From an uncultured Paracoccaceae bacterium (lineage in GTDB: Bacteria > Pseudomonadota > Alphaproteobacteria > Rhodobacterales > Rhodobacteraceae): a DNA stretch of 48,506 nucleotides. A program made the translations under genes and the position numbers. The notes beneath the pieces are model-generated. The model ran no database searches. It had not been told where the DNA came from and was given only the letters and a program-made list of their open reading frames with translations. How positions within the stretch are numbered: the first letter of the stretch is position 1; each line of letters starts with the position of its first letter. Of the stretch, positions 33,895 to 40,913 are shown one piece after another. The DNA is taken from NCBI GenBank assembly GCA_913060475.1, contig CAJXSD010000018.1, positions 1 through 48,506 of the forward strand, written 5' to 3'.

Positions 33895-34536
33895 ATGACA
33901 GACCACCCGCCCAAGTTCCGGCGCAAGCCAGCTGAAATCAGACGCGATGCGCTGATTTCTGCCACGCTTGAATTGGTGGCCGAGGCAGGCGTGCGGGGGG
34001 CAACTGTGCGTGAAATTGCCAACCGTGCAAATGTCACCCAAGGGATGATCCGCCACCATTTTTCATCCAAGGATGATCTGATTGCGGCGGCCTATGAACA
34101 GCACATGGACAGGATGACGACAAACACCGTTGTGTTATCTGGCACATCCGGCAAAACCGCGCGTGAAAACCTGGTGAACTTTATCACGGCCAGTTTGGTG
34201 CCACCGGTTGTTGATGCAAAATCCGTATCCCTGTGGGCCAGTTTCCTGAACAAAGTGCGCGCAGACGCCCACATGCGGGCCATTCACGAACGCACCTATC
34301 ACCGGTTCCGCGACATGCTGGAATCCCTGATCAGTACGGCCCTTAGGGATGCAGAAATCGTCAAAACACCCCATGAATTGCGCCGCTTGTCCATTGCCGC
34401 AAACGCGATCATCGATGGCCTATGGCTAGAAGGCGGCGCATTGCCCGATGCCTTTGGTCCCGATGAATTACCATCTATCGGGGTGGCATCAATCGCCGCC
34501 ATTATTGGAATTCCCCTTAAGGAGAAATCGACTTGA
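33895..34536 (+). CDS. TetR-family transcriptional regulator (BetI-like)
   Basis: This 213-residue regulator has the TetR DNA-binding domain at about residues 14-62 (ATLELVAEAGVRGATVREIA, then VTQGMIRHHFSSKDDLI). The C-terminal domain is of the BetI type, with the LWLEGGALP end segment. A near-perfect palindrome lies directly upstream. It is co-transcribed with aruH: a TTG start for aruH overlaps its stop, and the aruH ribosome binding site lies within its last codons. It therefore probably controls arginine transaminase pathway genes, and possibly the divergent matB unit. Confidence 0.85.
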   Translation: MTDHPPKFRRKPAEIRRDALISATLELVAEAGVRGATVREIANRANVTQGMIRHHFSSKDDLIAAAYEQHMDRMTTNTVVLSGTSGKTARENLVNFITASLVPPVVDAKSVSLWASFLNKVRADAHMRAIHERTYHRFRDMLESLISTALRDAEIVKTPHELRRLSIAANAIIDGLWLEGGALPDAFGPDELPSIGVASIAAIIGIPLKEKST

Positions 34537-35720
34537 AACAGACGCAGATCACGGAACGCCTTGCCGGTTTGGGCGGGGCCAAATGGCATATCCATTTGCG
34601 CGCCAAAGAAATGGCCGAGCAAGGGCATGATATTATCCAACTGACCATCGGCGAACCAGATGTCCCCACCCCGACCGAATTGATTGATGCCGCAACGCGT
34701 GCTATGCACGATGGTCGATTGACCTATTCGAACGGGCGCGGCGAAATTGGCCTGCGCACCGCGCTGGCGCAGCGTTATTCGCAGCGCACAAATACCACCA
34801 TTACACCGGATCAGGTCATGTGTTTTCCGGGCACGCAAACATCCCTGTTTGCGGTGCTGATGGCCGTGTCGGAAACAGGTGATGATGTGTTGGTGGGCGA
34901 TCCAATGTATGCCACATACGAAGGGGTCATTCGCGCAACAGGTGCCGCTGTGGTCCCCGTTCCCTTGCGCCCCGAACATGGGTTTCGCATTGCCGCGGCC
35001 GATATTGCAGACCGGATCACGCCAAATTCGACCGCGATTTTGCTGAACACACCCCATAATCCGACAGGGGCGATTTTAACCCTGGACGACCTGCGCGATA
35101 TTGGTGCATTGGCCATCAAACACGATCTGTGGATCATCTGCGACGAAGTCTACGAAGACATGGTTTTTGCCGGTCGGCAGTTTAAATCCCCCCTTGCCCT
35201 GCCGGAATTGGCCGATCGGGTGATCATTGTGTCGTCTATTTCCAAATCCCATGCCGCGCCTGGGTTCCGCAGCGGCTGGTGCATTGGCCCCGAAGCGTTC
35301 ACCAACAGGCTGTTATCATTGTCGGAAACCATGCTGTTTGGCAACCAACCGTTTATCGCCGACACAACCGAAGTCGCCATTCGCAACGGGTCCCCTGTCG
35401 CGCAGGATATGTGCGCGCGGTTTGCGGCACGGGCCGATATACTGGCCACGCGTCTGACCCAATCGTCCGATCTGCGGGTGCATAAACCCGATGCGGGGAT
35501 GTTTGCGCTGGTTGATATATCGGCAACGGGGATGACCGGCGACGACTATGCGACGCATTTACTGGACCATGCGGGGGTTGCGGTGATGCCCGGCGCGTCC
35601 TTTGGGGCATCGCTGGAAAACTGGATCAGGGTGGCGCTGACGGTGCCTGATGCGGAATTTGATCAGGCCTGTGAACGGATCATTGCACATGCGGCCAAAC
35701 TGACGGGGTCTGCGACATGA
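34533..35720 (+). CDS. aruH: Class I aminotransferase, AruH-like (arginine--pyruvate transaminase)
   Basis: This 395-residue PLP enzyme of class I/II aminotransferases resembles Pseudomonas AruH, which transaminates L-arginine with pyruvate to 2-ketoarginine. The PLP lysine is in SSISKSHAAPGFRSGW, substrate-binding NTPHNPTGA and the cofactor DEVYEDMVF are intact, and DPMYATYEGV is characteristic. The start is TTG at 34533, overlapping the TetR stop and preceded by AAGGAG with eight-base spacing. It overlaps aruI by four bases. The pairing with an AruI-type decarboxylase is the main support for the specific call; on its own it could be an aspartate-type aminotransferase. Confidence 0.8.
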   Translation: MKQTQITERLAGLGGAKWHIHLRAKEMAEQGHDIIQLTIGEPDVPTPTELIDAATRAMHDGRLTYSNGRGEIGLRTALAQRYSQRTNTTITPDQVMCFPGTQTSLFAVLMAVSETGDDVLVGDPMYATYEGVIRATGAAVVPVPLRPEHGFRIAAADIADRITPNSTAILLNTPHNPTGAILTLDDLRDIGALAIKHDLWIICDEVYEDMVFAGRQFKSPLALPELADRVIIVSSISKSHAAPGFRSGWCIGPEAFTNRLLSLSETMLFGNQPFIADTTEVAIRNGSPVAQDMCARFAARADILATRLTQSSDLRVHKPDAGMFALVDISATGMTGDDYATHLLDHAGVAVMPGASFGASLENWIRVALTVPDAEFDQACERIIAHAAKLTGSAT

Positions 35721-37309
35721 CAACAGTGGGCGAACAGTTGGTCACAGAATTGGCCGCACGCGGGGTCGAGGTTATCTTTGGCATTCCCGGTGTGCATACG
35801 ATTGAATTATACCGCGGACTGGCCCGTTCCGGCCTGCGCCATGTCACCCCGCGCCACGAACAGGGTGCGGCCTTTATGGCGGATGGCTATGCGCGCGTGT
35901 CGGGAAAACCGGGTGTGGCCTTTGTCATTACGGGACCAGGGGTCACAAATACGCTGACGGCCATGGGTCAGGCCCGTGCAGACAGCGTGCCCATCCTGAC
36001 CGTTTCGGGGGTAAATACCCGGGCCAGCCTTGGGCAGGGCTTGGGTTTTTTGCATGAATTACCCGATCAACTGGGCCTGATGGCGCAGGTGGTGCTGGTT
36101 GCAAAACGCGTCATGCAGCCTGCGGATTTGGCACCTGCGCTGGCGGATGTGTTTGCCCCCCTGACCACAGGCAGACCCGGGCCCGTGCACATTGAAATCC
36201 CGCTGGATCTGGCACGCATGCCTGCTGCCCCATCCGCCGACCTAGGACAGCCCACAAAACCGCAGGCCCATCCAGACCAGATCGCCGCGGTCGCACAGAT
36301 GCTGAACCATGCAGACTCTCCGGTCATTTTGGTCGGCGGGGGCGCAAATCCTGCCGCCGCGGATATACAAAATCTGGCCCAATTCCTGGACGCCCCCGTC
36401 ATCAAAACGGTCAACGCACGCGGGATCATGTTTGACCATCCCCTAGGCGTGCCGGCCAGCCCCAGTTTGTCATCCGTGCGCAATCTGATCGAAAGCTCGG
36501 ATGTTGTTTTGGCACTGGGAACCGAATTGGGCCCAACCGATTACGATATGTACGCCACGGACACGATGCCAAAAATGCAAAATTTGATCCGCATCGACAT
36601 TTGCGATCAACAGCTTGCGCGCCATCCAGCAACCATCGCGGTCAAGGCTGATGTTTGCGATGCAATCCGCGCACTGATCCCTGCGATCACCCCGCGACCC
36701 CAGCGGGACGGGGCGAATCGCGCCAAAAAAACGCGCACTAACGCCTATGATGAAATTGGTCCAGACTATCGTGCGATGTGTGCGTTGCTTGATTGTATAC
36801 GATCCGCTGTTGCAAACGCGATCATTGTTGGTGACAGCGCCCAACCCGTTTACGCGGGCAATATGTATTACGATCATGATCGCATCGGCGGATGGTTCAA
36901 CGCAGCGACCGGATTTGGTGCATTGGGCTATGGCATACCGGCGGCCATCGGTGCAGCCATCGCGGATCCATCTGCACGGGTCATATGTCTGGTAGGCGAC
37001 GGGGGGGCGCAGTTTTCGCTGTCTGAAATGATGGTCGCCGTTCAAGAAAATTTGGACGTGACATTTATTGTCTGGAACAACCACGGCTATCAAGAAATCG
37101 CAACATCGATGCAACAGGCCGAAATCGAGGTCGTGGGATGCGATCCCATTCCGCCCGATTTTGAATATGTTGCGCGATCTTGTGGCCTGCCGTTTTGGCG
37201 CTGTGCGTCAGATCGTGATGCGGTTGCTGACACTTTGGCACGGGCCACCCCCACGGCGGGCCCGAAACTCATTGAACTTATTGCGCCAAATTTGGCGGCG
37301 CGCAACTAG
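35717..37309 (+). CDS. aruI: Thiamine-diphosphate-dependent decarboxylase, AruI-like (2-ketoarginine decarboxylase)
   Basis: This 530-residue ThDP enzyme of the acetolactate-synthase-like family closely follows the Pseudomonas AruI pattern, which decarboxylates 2-ketoarginine (5-guanidino-2-oxopentanoate) to 4-guanidinobutyraldehyde. E48 of RHEQGAAFMADGYARVSGKP is the cofactor-activating glutamate. The ThDP motif runs from GDGGAQFSLSEMM to VWNNHGYQEI. The middle domain (about 195-320) is complete. Coupled to aruH by an ATGA overlap, it gives the first two steps of the arginine transaminase pathway. The enzymes needed next (guanidinobutyraldehyde dehydrogenase, guanidinobutyrase) are not in this window. 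Confidence 0.82.
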   Translation: MTTVGEQLVTELAARGVEVIFGIPGVHTIELYRGLARSGLRHVTPRHEQGAAFMADGYARVSGKPGVAFVITGPGVTNTLTAMGQARADSVPILTVSGVNTRASLGQGLGFLHELPDQLGLMAQVVLVAKRVMQPADLAPALADVFAPLTTGRPGPVHIEIPLDLARMPAAPSADLGQPTKPQAHPDQIAAVAQMLNHADSPVILVGGGANPAAADIQNLAQFLDAPVIKTVNARGIMFDHPLGVPASPSLSSVRNLIESSDVVLALGTELGPTDYDMYATDTMPKMQNLIRIDICDQQLARHPATIAVKADVCDAIRALIPAITPRPQRDGANRAKKTRTNAYDEIGPDYRAMCALLDCIRSAVANAIIVGDSAQPVYAGNMYYDHDRIGGWFNAATGFGALGYGIPAAIGAAIADPSARVICLVGDGGAQFSLSEMMVAVQENLDVTFIVWNNHGYQEIATSMQQAEIEVVGCDPIPPDFEYVARSCGLPFWRCASDRDAVADTLARATPTAGPKLIELIAPNLAARN

Positions 37310-37324
37310 GGTTAGGTCTGTTTT

Positions 37325-37672
37325 ATGTCCCATTTTTCCTGTTCATTCAAACGCGCCATTACACGCAGCCCATCGCCCAGCATTGTCGATGAACTGCGCG
37401 CCCATGACATCGGTACCCTATCGCTGGATCAGATGCTGAATGATCACAAACACTATGTTGACACCCTGCGCAGCACCGGTGCCGAGGTGATCGAACTGCC
37501 CCCTTTGGCGGAATTTCCCGAATTACAACAGGTGCCGGGGACGCAGATTGACCAACACCGCGCAACCTTGGTGTTGTTGCACGGCGACCTGCGCCACGTC
37601 AAACGTGCGCGTTTGTTGGTCGATTATCTGTGCGATGCCCTGCTGGAACGGCGGGCCGATTTCATCGGCTAG
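37325..37672 (+). pseudogene. In-frame chimera: dimethylargininase start joined to LysR-regulator end
   Basis: Residues 1-66 (FKRAITRSPSPSIVDELRA through VIELPPLAEFPE) match the N-terminus of dimethylargininase (DDAH), which hydrolyses methylarginines to citrulline. The sequence leaves that family just before the expected DSVFVED catalytic stretch. Residues 67-115 (IDQHRATLVLLHGDLRHVKR, then ARLLVDYLCDALLERRADF) look like the C-terminal helix of a LysR-type regulator. The join lies near 37523. The frame is preserved, so a 115-residue protein could be made downstream of aruI, but neither function can remain. The DDAH part is more certain than the LysR part. An arginine-related gene here fits the adjacent aruHI. 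Confidence 0.72.
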
Positions 37673-37689
37673 GCCCCAAATCGGGGCCC
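37672..37689. terminator. GC-rich hairpin between convergent genes
   Basis: A 6-bp stem (GGCCCC at 37672-37677 with GGGGCC at 37683-37688) sits between the convergent ends of the DDAH/LysR chimera and the xylulokinase gene. There is no T-run, so termination strength is doubtful. Confidence 0.35.
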
Positions 37690-37701
37690 GCCCCCGCACA
37701 A

Positions 37702-39153
37702 TTACTGGATAGATTTCAAACCGGCATAGGCGGCCCGAAACGCCTGATACGCGTCATCATAGGCGCCAACCAGCTGTACATCCGGGTCAATGCGTTCATC
37801 ACAGACGGGCGGTGTGATTACGGTTTCAAGGTCTGCACCGGTGGCGGCGATCATGCCCAAACGTGCTGCCCCCAAGGCTGCGCCAAATTCCCCTGATGCG
37901 GGGATGTGGATTGGAATGCCAAAAACGGTCGCAATCAGTTTCAACCAATACCGGGATGCACTGCCCCCGCCGATTGCGATCATATGATCCAGCTGCAGAT
38001 CCGTCGCGACCAAGGCCTGATAACCGTCGCGCAGCCCAAAGGTCACGCCCTCCAGGATGGCTTGGGTCAGTTCGGCCCTTGTGGTGGATTTTGCCAAACC
38101 GGTAAAGCCACCGCGGATATCGGCATCATTGTGGGGCGTACGTTCCCCCGACAGATAGGGCAGAAACCTGACCTGTGACGGGGCCTGCAACGCATCCCCC
38201 AACGCTGCAGTCAGGGCCGATGGTTTTTGATCCACGATGTTTGAAAACCAATTCAAACTGTCGGTGGCCGACAACATCACACCCATTTGATACCACCGCG
38301 CGGGCAATGCATGGCAAAATGTATGCAGCGCCGTTTCGGGTGCGGGATGATACCCATCGCGCGCGGCCAAAACAACGCCGGATGTCCCAAGGGACACGAA
38401 CCCCTGCCCTTCGCCCAAGGCCCCGATGCCACAGGCGGCGGCGGCATTATCACCGGCACCACCCGCAACGGTCACGGGACCAGACAGGCCCCATGCATCG
38501 CGCAATTCCTGCCGCAATGTGCCTGCTGGCTCTGATCCTTCGACCAGGCGGGGCATTTGATCGCGCCGCATATGGCTTGCCTCTAGCAGAGGATCAGACC
38601 AGGCCCGTGCGCCCACATCCAACCACGCGGTGCCCGCGCTGTCGGACATATCGGCCACGAAATCGCCGGTCAGGTAATAATTCAGATAGGCCGCAGGTAA
38701 CAAAACCTTGGACACCTTGGCAAAAATATGTGGTTCGTTGCGGCGGACCCATTCCAATTTGGGCGCGGTAAACCCCGCAAACACGATATTGCCAGAGGCC
38801 GCGCGCAGGCCATCCATGGCGTCCAATTCTGCCGCCTCGGCATGGGCGCGGGTATCGTTCCACAAAATACAAGGCCGCAGGACATCCCCAGATGCATCGA
38901 GCAGCGTCGCACCATGCATATGCCCTGCAACCCCGATCCCGCGCAGCGCGCCAAAGGCCGCGAAATTGGCCCGCAATTCGGCCACCCCATCCCCCAGCGC
39001 GCGGATCCAGCAGGCGGGGTCCTGTTCTGACCAACCGGGATGCGGATTGGACACGTCATAGGATCGTTCCACCGCGGCAATCGGCTGCCCCTGATCAGAC
39101 ACCAACAACAGACGCAGCCCAGACGTCCCCAAATCAACCCCAAGGAATGACAT
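37702..39153 (-). CDS. xylB: Xylulokinase (FGGY carbohydrate kinase)
   Basis: This 484-residue sugar kinase of the FGGY family is most like XylB, which phosphorylates D-xylulose at O5. The N-terminal phosphate motif FLGVDLGTSGLR has D7. The substrate segment is GHMHGATLLD (E. coli has GQMHGATLLD), catalytic GGAGDNAAAACG and SLGTSGVV lie near residues 235-260, and the IAIGGGSASRYW motif is intact. The start at 39153 is chosen by the conserved N-terminus; the upstream ribosome binding site is weak. No xylose isomerase or sugar transporter adjoins it, so a different pentulose or tetrulose substrate is possible. It is divergent from soxB. Confidence 0.85.
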   Translation of the reverse strand: MSFLGVDLGTSGLRLLLVSDQGQPIAAVERSYDVSNPHPGWSEQDPACWIRALGDGVAELRANFAAFGALRGIGVAGHMHGATLLDASGDVLRPCILWNDTRAHAEAAELDAMDGLRAASGNIVFAGFTAPKLEWVRRNEPHIFAKVSKVLLPAAYLNYYLTGDFVADMSDSAGTAWLDVGARAWSDPLLEASHMRRDQMPRLVEGSEPAGTLRQELRDAWGLSGPVTVAGGAGDNAAAACGIGALGEGQGFVSLGTSGVVLAARDGYHPAPETALHTFCHALPARWYQMGVMLSATDSLNWFSNIVDQKPSALTAALGDALQAPSQVRFLPYLSGERTPHNDADIRGGFTGLAKSTTRAELTQAILEGVTFGLRDGYQALVATDLQLDHMIAIGGGSASRYWLKLIATVFGIPIHIPASGEFGAALGAARLGMIAATGADLETVITPPVCDERIDPDVQLVGAYDDAYQAFRAAYAGLKSIQ

Positions 39154-39351
39154 ATCCGTGCCCCCAATTTTCGCTGGCCCATCGTTGCGGATGGGCCCGT
39201 CACTGTCACAAACCACACGATACCGCGCCCCTCGCCCAAGGGAAACCGCAAAAAATCCGGCACGATGTCTGATTTGTGCACGATTATGTCAGAATCCAGC
39301 CATGACATTACACCCGAATTGTCAAATCATGCACGCAGAGGAGTTGATTCT

Positions 39352-40602
39352 ATGGCATATTCCGGATTTCGCATTCTGCGCGAAGCACTGAGGGGACATC
39401 GCGGCTGGGGCCCTGCCTGGCGCGATGCCGCCCCCAAGGATCACTATGATTATGTGATCATCGGCGGCGGCGGCCATGGGTTGGCAACGGCCTATTACTT
39501 GGCCAGTGTCTATAAACAATCGCGCATCGCTGTTGTGGAAAAGGGCTGGATCGGTGGCGGCAACGTCGGCCGCAATACCACCATCATTCGGTCAAATTAC
39601 CTGCTGGAGGGAAATGAACCGTTCTATGAATTTTCCCTAAAACTGTGGGAAGGTTTGGAACAGGACCTAAACTATAACGCTATGGTCAGCCAGCGCGGGA
39701 TTTTGAATTTGGTCCACACCGATGCGCAACGCGACGCCTTTATTCGGCGGGGCAATGCCATGATCCTGAACGGCGCAGATGCGGAATTTATGTCGACCGA
39801 ACAGATTGTCGCAAAATATCCGTTTTTGAACGTCAATAACGCGCGTTTCCCGATCAAGGGCGGTTTGGCGCAACATCGCGGTGGCACCGTGCGCCATGAT
39901 GCCGTGGCCTGGGGCTATGCCCGTGCGGCGGATCGACTGGGCGTCGATATTATACAAAATTGTCAGGTCACCGGCCTGCGCATCGAAAACGGCACATGTC
40001 TGGGCGTCGATACCACCCGCGGATTTATTGGGGCAACCAAGGTTGCATCCTGCGTCGCAGGGTCATCATCGCGCATCATGCAAATGGCCGGCATGCGCCT
40101 GCCCATCGAAAGCCACGTTTTACAGGCCTTTGTATCCGAAGGGTTAAAACCTATCCTGCCCGGTGTCATAACCTTTGGCGCGGGGCATTTTTATTGCAGC
40201 CAATCCGACAAAGGGGGTCTGGTCTTTGGCGGCGATATCGACGGGTACAATTCCTATGCCCAACGCGGCAACCTGCCCGTGATCGAAGACGTCTGCGAAG
40301 GCGGCATGGCCATTTTCCCCAATCTGGGGCGTGCGCGTTTGTTGCGGTCATGGGGGGGGATTATGGATATGTCTATGGACGGATCACCCATCATTGACCG
40401 CACCCATATTGACGGGCTGTATTTCAACGGCGGCTGGTGTTACGGCGGGTTCAAGGCAACGCCTGCCTCGGGCTATGCCTATGCCCATTTGCTGGCCACT
40501 GACACGCCCCATCACACCGCTACGGCCTATAGATTGGATCGGTTCCGCACGGGCCATATGATCGACGAAAAGGGTATGGGAAACCAGCCCAACCTGCACT
40601 AG
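39352..40602 (+). CDS. soxB: Sarcosine oxidase beta subunit (SoxB)
   Basis: This 416-residue flavin subunit of heterotetrameric sarcosine oxidase demethylates sarcosine to glycine. The start at 39352 follows AGAGGAG and gives the standard N-terminus (MAYSGFRILREALRG), although the frame is open earlier. The FAD motif is VIIGGGGHGLATAYYL at 35-50. H182 in GGTVRHDAVAWGYA corresponds to the histidine that carries covalent FMN. The order soxB-soxD-soxA-soxG is typical. The folate and formaldehyde genes that often follow (glyA, purU) are not here. Confidence 0.93.
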   Translation: MAYSGFRILREALRGHRGWGPAWRDAAPKDHYDYVIIGGGGHGLATAYYLASVYKQSRIAVVEKGWIGGGNVGRNTTIIRSNYLLEGNEPFYEFSLKLWEGLEQDLNYNAMVSQRGILNLVHTDAQRDAFIRRGNAMILNGADAEFMSTEQIVAKYPFLNVNNARFPIKGGLAQHRGGTVRHDAVAWGYARAADRLGVDIIQNCQVTGLRIENGTCLGVDTTRGFIGATKVASCVAGSSSRIMQMAGMRLPIESHVLQAFVSEGLKPILPGVITFGAGHFYCSQSDKGGLVFGGDIDGYNSYAQRGNLPVIEDVCEGGMAIFPNLGRARLLRSWGGIMDMSMDGSPIIDRTHIDGLYFNGGWCYGGFKATPASGYAYAHLLATDTPHHTATAYRLDRFRTGHMIDEKGMGNQPNLH

Positions 40603-40625
40603 CGCACCCACCAAGGACCCAAGAT

Positions 40626-40913
40626 ATGATTATCATTCACCCTCTGCTTGGCCCACGCGACAGCAGCGAATTCATTTACAAAGGCGATGCCGCCCTGATC
40701 AACCGCCCGGACTGGCAGGCCAGTGACGCGCTGGACCAGTTCATCGACTATGGGTATTTGCGCGACAATCCTGCGGGGCTGCACCGCGAATTGTGGTATC
40801 ACGAACAGGGTGACAGGTCGTGGCTGGTCGTCACACGCGACACCACCACACATGAAATTACGCAGGTCGAATTGGCCCGCGATGTGGCCCGCCGCCAAGG
40901 ACGCAGCACATGA
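40626..40913 (+). CDS. soxD: Sarcosine oxidase delta subunit (SoxD), lacking the zinc-binding cysteines
   Basis: This 95-residue small subunit has family features: IHPLLGPRDSSEFIYKGDA at the start and ELWYHEQGDRSWLVVTRDT in the middle. Known delta subunits bind zinc through a CPxCG pair near the N-terminus and a later His/Cys pair. Here the first pair is replaced by HPLLG and the later cysteine by aspartate, with only the histidine kept. There is no cysteine in the whole protein. This variant may be an established subgroup in marine alphaproteobacteria rather than a defect. AAGGA precedes the start and it overlaps soxA by four bases. Confidence 0.88.
   Translation: MIIIHPLLGPRDSSEFIYKGDAALINRPDWQASDALDQFIDYGYLRDNPAGLHRELWYHEQGDRSWLVVTRDTTTHEITQVELARDVARRQGRST

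Noticed and set aside
34299-35057. Minus-strand 252-codon frame
   Set aside because: It runs antisense across the TetR/aruH boundary; both plus-strand genes have intact motifs and ribosome binding sites.
38175-38771. Plus-strand 198-codon frame
   Set aside because: It is antisense to the xylulokinase gene and has arginine/proline-rich shadow composition.
39265-39351. Upstream start for soxB giving 29 extra residues
   Set aside because: The family N-terminus begins at 39352, which also has the AGAGGAG site; the extra residues have no resemblance to SoxB.
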